A DNA stretch of 64,000 nucleotides from NCBI RefSeq assembly GCF_018139145.2, contig NC_059481.1, forward strand, positions 2,158,368-2,222,367. The letters run 5' to 3'. The translations under genes were made by a program, and so were the position numbers. The notes under the pieces were generated by a model. The model searched no databases. It was given only the letters and a program-made list of their open reading frames with translations, and was not told the origin of the DNA. Source of the stretch: Gymnogyps californianus (taxonomy: Eukaryota; Chordata; Aves; Accipitriformes; Cathartidae). Shown piece by piece: positions 12,968 to 23,970 of the stretch; position 1 is the stretch's first letter, and each line of letters starts with the position of its first letter.

Positions 12968-15198
12968 ACGTGGTGTTACTGTACTTTCAACAGCACTTGG
13001 ACTATCACCTTTCACTACACTGACGGCTCCATATCAGTAACAGATAACGCGGTTCTTGCATATACACTTTGGGATCCTTCCGTATACCTTCAAAGCACAC
13101 ACCTGTGTGTTAAATAGGTTTTGTTTTTAAAGGAGTTGTCACTGACATACTTGCACATACCCGTTCAAACCACAACATAATTTTTCTAATAACTTACGAG
13201 GAGTATACACAATTCAGGAAATGGCTGTACTTATTCTTCATGCCAAAGCAAAAAAGGAATTGTTCTGTTTCATGAAGCATCTCATTGGCCATTATTTGAA
13301 AAGAAAGAAAATTATTATTATTATTTGAAAGAAAATAGTTCCTCTGTGGCAGGGCCTACAATCTTTAAATTTGTTTCCCTCTGTTACAACAGCATTCGAA
13401 TTGGGGTAAAAATTCAACAGCAGCAATAAACCTTATTCAGAAGGATTTCCACCTTTCACTTGGCTTGAAAGTGCTCTACTCCTTTCCAAGAAGATTTTCA
13501 CTCACCTCTGTAAACTCCAACAGCAGTACAGATACTCAGAGTCTCCCTTACCATTTAATTGCTTGGATGACCCTAGTTAACCAAATAAAAATTAATGAGC
13601 TTTCAGGATACACCTGGGGTCTGCAGTCTTACCTCATGCCAAGATCTGCTACTGCTTGGGTAGCTTCATGTCACGAATGGAAGTCATAATTAAGACACTG
13701 AAAGGCTAAAGCCTTCCATCTATCCCCAAAATTTATTTCATTGTTGACCTCCAGACATATAACTACTGTCAAACACCAAATGTTTGCGCTGCCTACCAGC
13801 TATTTGGAATTATTATACCAGCTGCCGGCATCTGACATCTTGCCTGCTAACTCTGCGCAGGAACAGCTTCAGGCACACGACCCATTTAACTTGCTTGTCA
13901 GAAGGCTGCTCACCTCGCTCCACGCAAATACAAGGGGAAACACAGCACAGGCAGATTAACCCTGCCACGATGATGCTCAGATAGCACAGCTATCGCAGGA
14001 AGCAGACAGCATCTCTGCAACAGAGAACCAGACTTTATCCACAACTCAGCCCAACTAGCACGTTCCTGGGAGCTCACGGAAGTCAGGTCCCTAATTCCCA
14101 CTGAACTCCAGCGGAATTTACCCAAACTCTTTTAGGCTCCACAAAAAGTCCCTCATATTCCAGAAAGCCTACAGTTTTCATTCATATAGTGCGGATGCCA
14201 AAGCTGCTTCTGTTTGGTTAACAGAGACAGACATGAGGCTCAGTTCTGGTTTCAGACTGCAAAATCTGCACATACCGAGGCAGTAATTCTGATCTGGGAT
14301 CTCTGAGACATTATTTCTTTCATCTACATCTCTCCTATCATTGTCAAATATGCTGAAAGCCTCAATGTTTCTTCTAGAGCAAACAGCCAATGAAGCTGAC
14401 TACATGCTGCAAGGCAAAATTCACCTCAATAGAGGGAAAACGCTAGGACTGAATAACAGAAAGGAAACAGCAGAAAGGAAGGAGAGAGAAAGAAGGCTGA
14501 AACGATGAAAACTTGTATGGGACTTGTACACTAGTAAGGTATCCCTTCCTTCTAGGTAAATTTTTCCCAATGCACATAGACCGGAGTCTCTTGTGAGCAA
14601 AGATCCCTGCCCTTCACAGCATTTACAGGCCTGACATTGGCTTCACCATGATGCTGCATAAGAAGCCGCTCCAGAAAGACTGTGCTTGGGCAATTCTGGA
14701 GCAGACAAAACCTGCCTTCACAGCTCGCTCTTCCATTCGGATGGCACAGTAAGACACACGTTTTTATAAGCGCTGCAGGACCTTCCTTCAAGCAGGAGGC
14801 TCACACTTGGTTAGGCCAGGCTCTTGGCCCCGCTTCGTTCTGCCACTAATTGTCATGCACTTGGCTGCAAACTCATCGGGGAGGAGGCATGCCGTGCCAG
14901 ATTTAGCTCATGCTCTCCTACAAGGAAGAAAGAAGGGGTTTTTTTCTGCTTTTACACTCCTATCAGAGGACCTCTTTAGTTGCTAAGGAACTACGGTTTT
15001 ATTGCATTATAAATGATTTAAGGCAGCCCCGCAGATGCAGGTTTAGTAGGCGGGAGGAGATGTTCCATTTTACCGGCAGCACGAGACGCCTCAGGAGAAG
15101 CGGGGGGGGGGAACCTCCGCGGCGCGGCCCTGTCAGCCCCCCTTCCCCTGACGGATCCGAAAACATGGGGGGGTTCCCCCTCAAACCCGGGGTCGGGT

Positions 15199-15219
15199 CG
15201 TGTGTGTGTGTGTGTGTCC
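15199..15219. repeat. GT microsatellite
   Basis: A short (GT)n tract in the GC-rich start of NPTN intron 1. It is followed by a 13-base C run at 15251-15263. Confidence 0.85.
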
Positions 15220-15359
15220 CGGGCTCAGGGGACGGCCACAGAGGCCAGGGCCCCCCCCCCCCCGCTTGACCCTCGTCCCCCACCGTAGCCGCCCCCGTAG
15301 CAACCAGCCGCCCCCATAGCAACGAGGGCCCCCCCCCCGCCCCACCCCACCGCCCTCAC

Positions 15360-15447
15360 CGTTCTGCGCCGCGGCGGGTCCCGGCAGGAGCGCGGCCGTC
15401 GCCAGCAACAGCGAGAGGGCGGCGGGGAGCGGCCCGGAGCGCGGCAT
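15360..15447 (-). CDS. NPTN: Neuroplastin, first coding exon (signal peptide)
   Basis: This exon encodes the N-terminal signal peptide of neuroplastin, a plasma-membrane Ig-superfamily glycoprotein of synapses that also partners plasma-membrane calcium pumps and monocarboxylate transporters. On the minus strand the ATG is at 15447-15445. It opens 29 codons: a short polar start (MPRSG), a leucine/alanine-rich core and the end LLPGPAAAQN. That end closely resembles the signal peptide of mammalian neuroplastin (LLPGPGAAQN, from memory). The exon ends after one base of codon 30 at a consensus donor (GTGAGG, 15359-15354), which is the phase expected for this family's first exon. The open frame continues in both directions, but only these 29 codons resemble the protein. 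No later NPTN exon, including the Ig1 exon specific to the long isoform, was seen to the left, so the rest of the gene lies beyond the window edge. The NPTN-CD276 neighbourhood supports the call. Confidence 0.88.
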
Positions 15448-15900
15448 CCTCCTGTTCCGCGGCCGGGGAGGGGGAAGCAGGAGGAGGAAGGGGGCGGCGG
15501 GGTGAGGCGGGCGGCGGCGGGAGCGAAGCGGCTCCGGCTCCGTCCTTCTCCGCCGACCTCCTACCGCAGCGCAGCGCCCGCTCTCGCGACGCTGCCGCCA
15601 CCTCTCGCGAGATTTGAAAGGGGGGGGGGGGGGGGGGCGGTACCGCGCGGGGCGGAGGGGCGACGCGCGCGCGGCGCCGGGTGGGTGTGTGTGTGGGGTG
15701 TCACGCGTCACGCCGCCCGCCCGCCCCCCCCCCCCCCAGCCGCCATGTTGCCGCCGTTCCCCCCCCCGGCGGGCGGCCCCGGCCTCCAGCCCGTGTCCTC
15801 CCCTCCTGAGGCTCCCCGGGCCGGCGGCGGGCTGCCCGGGCCTCGCACCGGCGCTGAGGGCCCCGCCTGAGGCTGTGGTCCCCTCAGGGACGCTGCGGGT
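15448..15900 (-). promoter_or_regulatory. NPTN: NPTN CpG-island promoter and 5' UTR
   Basis: The sequence is strongly GC- and CpG-rich with no TATA box. It has a perfect palindromic CGCG element, TCTCGCGAGA, at 15603-15612 and a partial one, TCTCGCGA, at 15582-15589. A YY1-type motif (AACATGGCGGC on the minus strand) lies at 15749-15739. YY1 motifs usually sit just downstream of the start site in the direction of transcription, which would fit leftward initiation near 15750. CGCG elements usually sit just upstream of a start, which would instead suggest about 15550. The start site is therefore unresolved. An 18-base G run (15620-15637) and long C runs lie inside the island. Confidence 0.7.
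15620..15637. repeat. 18-base G homopolymer in the NPTN promoter
   Basis: An uninterrupted G run lies 8 bases from the TCTCGCGAGA palindrome. Its length is likely to be unreliable in any assembly, and it could fold as a G-quadruplex. Confidence 0.9.
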
Positions 15901-16164
15901 GGGATGAGGGAGTCCCTCCTGCTGCCCGGAACGCTGCGGTGTGAGGAGCACCGCAGGCCTCCTCCCTTCTGTTCTTCATGGGCTGACAACAGCGGCAGAT
16001 ACGGAGGAAGGCAGGCCAGGAGCCAGTACTCTGGCTCTGGTCATAGTCACAAGGGTAATTTAGGGGTTTTACGTGCCATTCTGTAGGGGTGTCAGAGGAA
16101 CGCAAAATCCACTCCAAAGAGCTCAGCTTTAGGTCCGCGCACCCATGAAAGACCAGAATTATTT

Positions 16165-16310
16165 TAAACACCATTTTATCAATCCCCGCTACTCATTTAT
16201 ATTAAAAAAAAAAGTGTTTTTTCAAGGGCCCTGTCCTTTTTGCACAAGTAGGAAACCGAGGCTGCAAGAAGCAAAGGTGTTCGCCCCAGGTGAGTGGCAG
16301 AGTTGGGGGC
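16165..16310 (-). mobile_element. MIR-like / CORE-SINE remnant
   Basis: The plus strand reads like a reversed MIR-type SINE: 'caccattttat', then 'gtaggaaaccgaggctgcaag', then a stretch related to 'ttgcccaaggt', then 'gagtggcagagttgggg'. These correspond in order to the 'gaggaaactgaggc', 'cttgcccaaggtcac' and 'agtggcagagc' landmarks of the complementary MIR consensus, with an internal deletion before 'gagtggcag'. The match is from memory. Such relics are ancient and rare in birds. Confidence 0.5.
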
Positions 16311-19300
16311 AGAAAGCACAAAAGCTCACTCCCGGCTCACCGGACCTGCCAGGCGTCCTGAAAAGTGACCGCTGGTGAGCTGCTGTCTGTAAAACACGGA
16401 TACCAGGTGAGATCTGTTCCTTCCACGGTGGTTGCTTTGTACCGCACTGGTGACCCCAGGCAATGGTAAGCCCAGCGTAGCTATTTAAGCCAGATTTCTG
16501 ACGGCTCTCCCTCATGGGATGGCACAAACTGCTGGAGCCTGCTGCTGAACGTGAGCTCGTCGTTCTAACGCACACCCAAAGTGGGGAGATAGAAGAGTTG
16601 CAGGAGACGGTAGGACAGACCAGCAGAGAAGGATGCTGGAAAAAAAAAAAGGCAGAAAATCCCTCAAAAATAGATTTTCTGCTTTCTGCCAAGTCCTCTG
16701 TATCCAGTCTTCTGCAGGCATTGGTGAACTCACAACGCGATGGACTGGGGGAGCAGGTGCAGCACCCGCTCGCCTTGCGGTGGTAACATCCAAACCAGTC
16801 GTAATTGCTCGCACCCGCTCTACCGTGGCAGCGAGAACTTGTTTGCCCAGGGCACAGCCTGCAGCGGCTGCACAGATCGTGCCCTTGCTCCCCCGCCTCT
16901 TCCCTCAAAGCAGCCGCTTGACTTTGCATCCCTCATCCTTTACCCCGACCTGGTTATTCTCAGCTGATCGTTAGCAAACAGACTCCTTCTGCAACAGAGT
17001 CCTTTTGTTGTTGGTGTGACTCAAAGACTGAAAAGGAGGATCGGACACACCTTTTTCATGAAAACCCTGCTGCTCGCTTGAAGCCAGTGAAATCGCTGCT
17101 TGAGCGCTTCAGGACTTTGATGACGATCGCGGGCTCAGTGACGGCAGCTTCACAGGGCTGAGGTCCCACGTGAGAAACATTAGGGCATGTGCTAGTGCTG
17201 TACTAATCCTGGCTGCCCCTAACTCTCAAAGGATGCCGTGGTGCTAGATTTGATGTGCATCAGATATTCCATTGTGCCGTGTATCCTGCGCTGGAGAATT
17301 TCCATGGTGCATTTCCATGACTCACTGTTCATGCCAGCTGAATCATCTGTGACACTACTATTTGTTTTCTTGCCATGGTGCAGAAACATCCTCTTTTTCC
17401 CCCTCTGTGGAACAGTTCTGACAGCAGCCCTTGCAAACCAGAATAGGCAAAAAGATCCAGAAATCAAGGTTTCACACGGTGGTGGTGTTCTTTCTGCTCT
17501 TTGCGTGCTGTTTTGCCTGCTGAATATTAGCTCCAGAGGATTTTGCTGTAACTCTCCTTTTTGCAAACACCCACTCGGTATTAGGCCTTACCTACACTCG
17601 ACTGTTTTCCAAGTTTGGAACTAGTTAGCGATGTACTTGCCTCTGAGCATGGTTTGTATCTGCACAGTAATACTTGTTTCGTAACCATGGCAGCTCACAG
17701 TGACTCATGCTGCCAGAGGCCTGGACCGAAGTTAGCAGAAGGCTGTTTTGTTTTTTTTTTTTTTTCCTCTGTAACCAGCTCAGCACACTGTTGTTTTGCT
17801 AGATCTTCTCCCCACAATTGCATAACTCACCCGTCACGTTTGCATTCCTCTGGCTCCATCCTGGGGACAACCCCGGGACACGCTGTCCTGCTTGCCACTG
17901 GTTTCACCCTGGTGCGTGCGCTCGCTGGGAGCTTTGCTCTGCCGGAACGTGGAGCTGCGGCTGCCGGGGGTTTCCCTCGAAGGCTCTGATTGGAGATGGT
18001 TACCCAGAGTGGTTAACGAAGATGCTGCACAGACTGAGCTAACCTGTGGGTTTGTGGTTGACGCAGAAGTGCTGTGAACATACAACACAAGAAAGCAAAG
18101 CAGAAGATTGCCATGGCCAGAAGAGGACTGTGCTGACATACCTGATCTGAAGCTTGCTGTTGCCTTCAAGAGTCTTGGGGGACATCAACAGGGTTCCTAG
18201 AGATCCCTGATATATATAGCGAGATCTATTCCTGCCATACTCGGGTATCCAGCCATGGCTAGTATATGGTAAAAACCTACCATGCACGAGTGCACCCTCT
18301 TGCAACAGGTTGCACTTACAGTGGAGTGGAGAAAAAGAGGATTTGCCAGCAATGGATTCAACATAGTGGCTTGGTAGCGAGGAAAGCTGTTTCTTACAAA
18401 GGCTGGTATTCCACCAGATTGAGTCTTCGCAGGCTTATGGCTGCTGTGTTTTGCTTGTGTGGCTATGGTGATTCCTGACCTCATGAGTGGCAGGGGGAAC
18501 TCAGACATGTCAAAGTTTCCAAATACAGTAAAACTCAAAATCCCTGCAGTTTCCCTTCAATTAAGACCCATCTTCTTTTCACCTGGGATCTTTCAGTTTT
18601 GATTATTCACTGATTATTCCTTAGGACTTCAGCAAAAGCAGGACAGAAAATCTTGGATTCGAAACAAGCAAAGAGGAAGAAAAAAGCCATCATCCTCAGC
18701 AAATTCAGGAAAGAGTTTCAATTCTTCTCACATTGCAGAACAGCAAAGAGGCATCATCCCTTTTTTCTGTATAATCTTTGAGCCTGTCTTCTTGCAACTG
18801 GAAGCATTTAAGAGATCCTTGTCATTTTGATGTATTTATTGATACGCTTTGGCACTTGAAGAAAGCTTTGCCTCTAGAAGTCTCACTTGCAGTCACCTTC
18901 TTTTGACTCTATTATTGGCACGTTGAAACTGTAGGGTAGAGCATGAAACGCTCGCTGACGTCTAGCAGTGAAACTCAGCTATTGCAGCTGTTCTCAGGGC
19001 TGAGAAACGCTGAATAACATCGGTTAATACTTTGAGGGCGACATGCTAGGGAAAAACACAGATCCATATCCAACAGGCTCAAATCAGCTTGCAGACAGAC
19101 ACACGCACGCGGTGTATTTGCAAACCGGAATGCCTTGGCACTGTAAGACTGCATTGTTAAGTGCATGATCAAGATAACGCACCCACCGTGTTTGTTTTGT
19201 GCGTGCGGGGGAGAGGTGAATGAGCAAACACAATGCAATACATGTGTGCATGTATATACATTATATAAGGCCAACCAGACTCAAACTCCAGCTGCCAGCC

Positions 19301-19629
19301 TCCTCGCCTGCCTTGCAGCGGGGCAGAGGCGTGCAGCTCTGCAGCGAGCAGTACTGCTGGAGGTAAAGCATCCCAAAAGGTAGCTCTGGCCTTTGGGTTA
19401 TACATATGATTAATGTATATTAATCTCCCCAAAGGCACAACGGCAAGCGGGGAACACCATTAACCTAATCAGATAACAGAATGGAGCCACCAGACAGAGG
19501 TGACACCCATCCCAGTGAGTGACCAGAAAGGCTCTCCGGCTCTTCTTACAGACAGGGGGGTGCTGCGCAGGGGACTCCTTACAAGCTTTCATCCTAAATA
19601 GCCGGAGAAAGATTGAACTGAAAAAGTAG

Positions 19630-19735
19630 TGCTCTGAGGAATGAGAGGCAAAGGAAAAGCTCATAAAATCATAGAGAAACATGCTCTGAGGAATGAGAGT
19701 CAAAAGAAAGGCTTCTAAAATCATAAGTGGGCTTT
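19630..19735. repeat. 52-bp imperfect tandem duplication
   Basis: Two neighbouring copies both begin TGCTCTGAGGAATGAGAG and run to an 'aaaatcata' end. They start at 19630 and 19682, giving a period of 52 bp, with several substitutions between them. Confidence 0.85.
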
Positions 19736-20739
19736 CTGAAAAAAAGAGGAAAGATCCCAGGGTAGTAATAAGAAGAGAATATAGATGTGCTTTCTTATTT
19801 TGCAGCAAGCTGGCTTTACACATCTCAACCCCACTGGGTAATGGCAGTTTGGTTATTTCGAGTAATCTCCCATCCTCCTACATGTTCAAATGTTCCTGTC
19901 AGAACCGGTCAAAATGTTTTAACTGATTTTTTTTTGCTGAGAAGAAATGTCTTTTCACGCAAAACAAACATTGTGACAGAAAGGGTAATTTTGGTCAGAA
20001 TGATTCGTAATGTAAACAAAGAGTCCAATGAGAAATACTGGCATATTTGATTTCATCTTTGTTATGACAAAGATCTGAAGTTTGTCTAACCTTATTTTCT
20101 GCAGAAAAGGAGCAAGAAGGACAATAAGAAAGGAAAGTGGTTTTTTTGCCCTCTCTCTGACCCAACCCCAAAGTTTTTTATCTCAATTGCAAATTTTTCA
20201 TCCAGCTCAGCCATGCAGTAATGTTTTTCTCCACCCAGTTTTTTAGGGAACTGGGTCCAATAGCTTAGTTTCCAGTTACAGACATGCAGGAGCTACTCCC
20301 TGACCTCATTATCCCGAGGAAAGGGATAACGTTATCCTCCTGCTCTCGTTTGGAGCAGCTCCATCCAGCCACAGGCAGGATGCATGGGGACAGCCATGCT
20401 GCACCCCAACTTGCTCTTGCAGGCTATGGGTCCCAGCGAGAGGCCTCCGAGAAGGCACAGGGGAAAAACCCTAAACATCTGGAGCAATTTGCATGAGGCA
20501 AAGGTGAAGTTGTGGGTGATGCCGGCAGAAGTAGACAGCAGGTGGCACCCATGGATTAGCGCAGGGCTTGCTCGAGGTGAGCCGAACCAGGCTGGGCAAC
20601 GCCTGCAGCTAGGGTTTAGCTTCATCTCCTTGAAGGAGAGCAGAGAAATGGGCTCTTTTTGATTGCATGCAGGGATATCTCTGTGTCCTGTGTGGGGTGG
20701 CCTGGGGCTATTTGCCACAGGCCACTCAAGCTATTCCCA

Positions 20740-21330
20740 TCACATTTTGTTAGCCTGAGGGACTAGGCTTGGCTTTGGTCCAGGGGTACCCACAGCAGGC
20801 AGGGGTGTTGTGCCAGGGAGCAGCAAGGGCACTGGTCCCTAAAGGATAGGGAAGCAAGGGGGACACCGTGGCTGGCAGGGAAGGACCAGCCCCAAGGTAC
20901 CTGAGTAAGGAGAGCAGGAGGCAGCCAGGGTCAGCCAAGAGACCCAATCATCAGGTGTGTTCACAGCAATAAGGTAGGCTTGAGAACAAGCTGAGAAATC
21001 AATCCACAAGTCAGGATTAACCTTGGTGAGGGCAACCAGGGTCAGACATAGCCAGGTGATCCCCAGCCAGGTCCAAGGTGACAAAACAGACCTGAGTTCA
21101 AGCTGGGAAGTCAGTTTGGATCAGGAGTCAGAGCAACAGGGCCTAGAGTTAGCTACAAGTATAGCTGGGGCTGAACTAGAGACCAGCACCCCAGGGGCAC
21201 AGCTCAAACAAGGACTGAGGGGCCCTGGGCTGAGCTTAAATGGGCTCCCAAGCCTATGGGCAGGTGTGGGTGGGAGTCCCGGGTGGGGCTGCTCAGGGCC
21301 GTTAGTGCCCCCAGGACCTGTCACCCAGCC
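20740..21330 (-). repeat. Dispersed repeat family, copy A
   Basis: The reverse complement of 21181-21316 matches segments at 22301-22410 and 62701-62822. Shared landmarks are a 'gggacycccacc' block, then a 'cccatttaagctcagc' TATA-like block, then 'cttgtttgagctgtg'. The rest of this copy contains a degenerate internal repeat with a period near 112 bp: 'gaacaagctgagaaatca' at about 20980 recurs as 'ttcaagctgggaagtca' at about 21095. I do not recognise the family. A long terminal repeat or a non-autonomous retroposon is possible. Confidence 0.6.
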
Positions 21331-22269
21331 TGCAGGCGTAGGTTGCTCAAGAGGTAGAAGAGCTTGTGCCATCCCCAAAGCGCTGCACACTGTTTGTTCC
21401 ATCAAGGGACACCTCAGTGAGCCACGTGGTCCCTCATCTCCTCGTCAGGGCTGTATTTGGCCGTGCCACCCTGGCTCTCTGCTCTTCCCTCCTGGGCTCA
21501 TGGTTCCCGGTCCCAGCTCCCCCACGACGTGCGTCTCTTCCTAAAGGAGCACCCTCATACGGGTGTCCCTGTCGGGGTGCTCAAGCCTGGTTTGGGGGGC
21601 CGGAGGCAGCCCAGTGACCCAAATGTCGATGACAGCTGTGCTATCATGGCTTCGCATCGACCGCAGTCCTCTCACTGCTTCCCCCTGGGTCCCAGCCGTG
21701 CGCAGCCAACCAGGCAGAAACGCCGATACATTTGACTAAACGCTGATGATTAAAATGAAATGAAGACGATCAGGCTTGGATCATTGTGGGGATGACGGAG
21801 GGAACAGCCTGGCCGGGAGTTCATTACCGAGCTGACAAACAACAGCCTGTGGCAGCACAGATTGCTCGTGATGGTGGGCAGTGGGGGACCACACGTGTCG
21901 CGTGTGCTGGTTATCGTATATATTGTACATGATGCTTATTTTCAGCATCCCCTGCAGGTCATCCTTTACCAGCTAAATCAAAATTAAAGGTATTAGCTGG
22001 CCTTTACAGTATGGTAAATGATATAATTAGATACAATTTTCCTAATCCTGTGTGATGCAGGTCAGATTAGGCATATAGGTTTTTCTAGCCTTAATGGCTC
22101 TCTTGGCTTTCTCTGGTCAGGCTTTCTGAGATGGGGCTGTCTGTGCTGGCCTGGGGCGCATTGATTTTAGCCAGTGATGCAATGGTTTAATAAAAGTCAT
22201 TTGATGAAACCTGAGGCTTCTTTCTCCCTTGAGAGTATGACACCTAAAATAAATACCAGTCGTGAGAAA

Positions 22270-22440
22270 TAATTGGGTCCAGCCATGCTGGCGCTAATAG
22301 GCTTTAATGGCCTTGAGCAGCTTCACTTGGGACCCCCACTCACCCACCCTCTGCCCATTGCTCCATATAAGCTCAGAGCCAGGTAATTGCTCTTGGTTTG
22401 AGCTGGAGTGTGGGTGAGTCTGTCCTAGCTTGGGCTCCTG
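22270..22440 (+). repeat. Dispersed repeat family, copy B
   Basis: The core at 22301-22410 shares ordered blocks with copies A and C: 'taatggcct', 'agcttcacttgggaccccca', 'ccatataagctcag' and 'tttgagctg'. The element may continue rightwards to about 22760, but similarity there is hard to follow by eye. Confidence 0.6.
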
Positions 22441-23691
22441 GACTGGCCTTTCTGGGGTGGGCTCTAGATATCTCTTGTTGGTAGCCCTATCTTCTGTCTT
22501 GCTGCTCCTGGATGGACCCCCAAGACAGGCATCTTCTCTGGGGCTGCTTGGATCCTGTGGGATGTTCCCTCTTGGTGAGGTTCCTGCCTGTGCTGTGGTT
22601 GCCTTTGTCTCTTGGTTCAATCCCACTCCTGTTCCTCACTGGCACTTGGGGAAGGTGGTGGGTCTGTTGTCATTCAAAGGCCAGCTTCTCCTCTGCATGG
22701 GCACCCCTTGGTGTGGGGTCTGGGGGGCTGTCAGTAGCCTGAACCCTCGTGTCTGAGACAGGAGCTTTTCCTTGAACTTGACTTTTTTTGCCTGAGCAGT
22801 GAGGAGGAATATGCTGGTGGCTGAAATGGGGGTTTGCATGTCTCCTCCTAGCAGGTAGGGTCTTGCTAGCATCCTGCCCTGGGGCAGTGCCAGGTCTGTC
22901 TCTTGGTCTGCAAGCTGTGCCCCGCAATATAGCTGCAAGGGGCCCATTGTGCCCCTTCCCCTGGAGGTGGGAGCTCGGGCTCCCCATCGCAGCAAGCATG
23001 AGCTCACCCAGTGAGACCCCAAGGCATCGTCAGGGCAGCGAAAAGGGCCTTCTTCATGATGCGTTTGGCTGTCCCTCCTTGGGAGCTGGGAGAGGAGGGA
23101 TGGAGCATAGGGCAGCTGAAAACCTTCCAGAAACTCAGGTGTGATGCACTATCCAGAAACCTTCTCCCAGGTGGCTGGGGATAGCCAAAGTCCTTGAATC
23201 ACCTAGAGTAGCCAAAAAGTTATTTTTATAACCCCCGAGAACTGGATTCAGAGCTGGGGCTCTGTTGGTCAGTGCCATGCCCTGCTAAGGCCTGGAAATG
23301 AGCTAAATTGGGAGAGTCAGGGATTTCTCGTGGAGGCTTTAGGCTGCGTGTGTGTTGGGGATAATGTTTGGGCTTCAGACTTTTTTGCACCTTTGAGAAA
23401 CAAAAGCAACTGAGGAAGCTGCGGTGGAGAGGGCTTGGGAAAACCACCTGGATGCAAATGCAAAGAGAGACACAATTTCCGAGCAGAAGAATTTTTTATC
23501 AATAGGAGAAAATGAACAATGGGGGATAGCAGTGAGTGACCACCAGCTCGGCTGAATATCTTCAGTATCTCACCTACAAAAGCTTGGAGGAGTGTCAATA
23601 GGGGAGGTTTAATTGATGGCAAACGTTATGGCTGGTACAGAATTAGAGATGCTCCAGACTGAGCAGGGGGAACTTTTATAGCAGTGAACAG

Positions 23692-23970
23692 ATGAGCATT
23701 GTGAAAGATGACTATGATTCTTTGGGCGTTTCTGGGTTAGATAGCAGTGAAATTGCAGCAAAAAGCAATTTTGCTTTAATCAACTATGTAACAAAGCCCC
23801 AACATAGTAAAGAGCAGAAGGCATCAGAAGATAGGAAATTGTCAGCATTGCTGGAGCTGAAAGATAAGATTGTACTCCCTACAGCTACACTAAAAGGAGA
23901 TAAATTATCCATAGGGGCAATTCAGAAAGAAAATAATGTACAATTAAAGTTGTTTGAATTACAGTTTTAG
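23692..23970 (+). other. Unidentified AT-rich open reading frame (92 codons)
   Basis: I do not recognise this frame. It runs from an ATG at 23692 to a stop at 23968-23970 and encodes a hydrophilic 92-residue sequence rich in Lys, Glu, Ser and Leu (for example KEQKASEDRKLSALLELKDK), with no signal peptide or membrane segment. Base composition is clearly more AT-rich than the flanks, and the amino-acid mix is protein-like rather than the Pro/Gly/Arg-rich translation typical of random frames here. No TATA box or splice sites make it an obvious gene. A retroelement-derived or processed-pseudogene fragment is the most likely explanation. A chance frame is also possible. Confidence 0.3.

Larger units (their letters stand above)
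1..15359 (-). other. NPTN: NPTN intron 1 (partial)
   Basis: This is at least 15.3 kb of AT-rich sequence, in contrast to the GC-rich remainder of the window. Open frames are short or look random, and none carries Ig-domain motifs such as a DSGxYxC pattern. It contains one solo LTR (3758-4348), a decayed CR1-type LINE (about 10270-10925), several A-rich runs (for example 1265-1285 and 7306-7323) and a 22-bp tandem duplication (12924-12967). Assignment as intron is an inference from the first exon and its donor at the right end. Confidence 0.75.
15901..20700. other. Intergenic region upstream of NPTN
   Basis: Between the NPTN promoter and the first dispersed-repeat copy I see no exon series, conserved domain or splice-bounded frame. 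The 235-codon minus-strand frame at 16222-16929 overlaps the MIR-like remnant and is low in recognisable protein features. The stretch holds the MIR-like remnant and a two-copy repeat at about 19630. Confidence 0.6.

Noticed and set aside
1..15359. Search for the NPTN long-isoform Ig1 exon and later exons
   Set aside because: No frame carried neuroplastin Ig motifs, so these exons are taken to lie beyond the left edge.
15744..15870. Plus-strand ATG in a good initiation context (GCCGCCATGTTG) opening about 40 codons
   Set aside because: The context is explained by a YY1 motif on the minus strand. The peptide is Pro/Gly-rich low complexity.
15181..15951. 256-codon minus-strand frame through the NPTN promoter
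   Set aside because: Only the 29 codons at 15447-15360 resemble a protein. The rest is CpG-island and simple-sequence translation, and a splice donor ends the real exon.
16222..16929. 235-codon minus-strand frame upstream of NPTN
   Set aside because: It overlaps the MIR-like remnant and contains a Phe run encoded by a poly-A tract. It has no domain and is likely chance.
21023..21544. 173-codon plus-strand frame
   Set aside because: It lies across dispersed-repeat copy A and is not related to any known protein.
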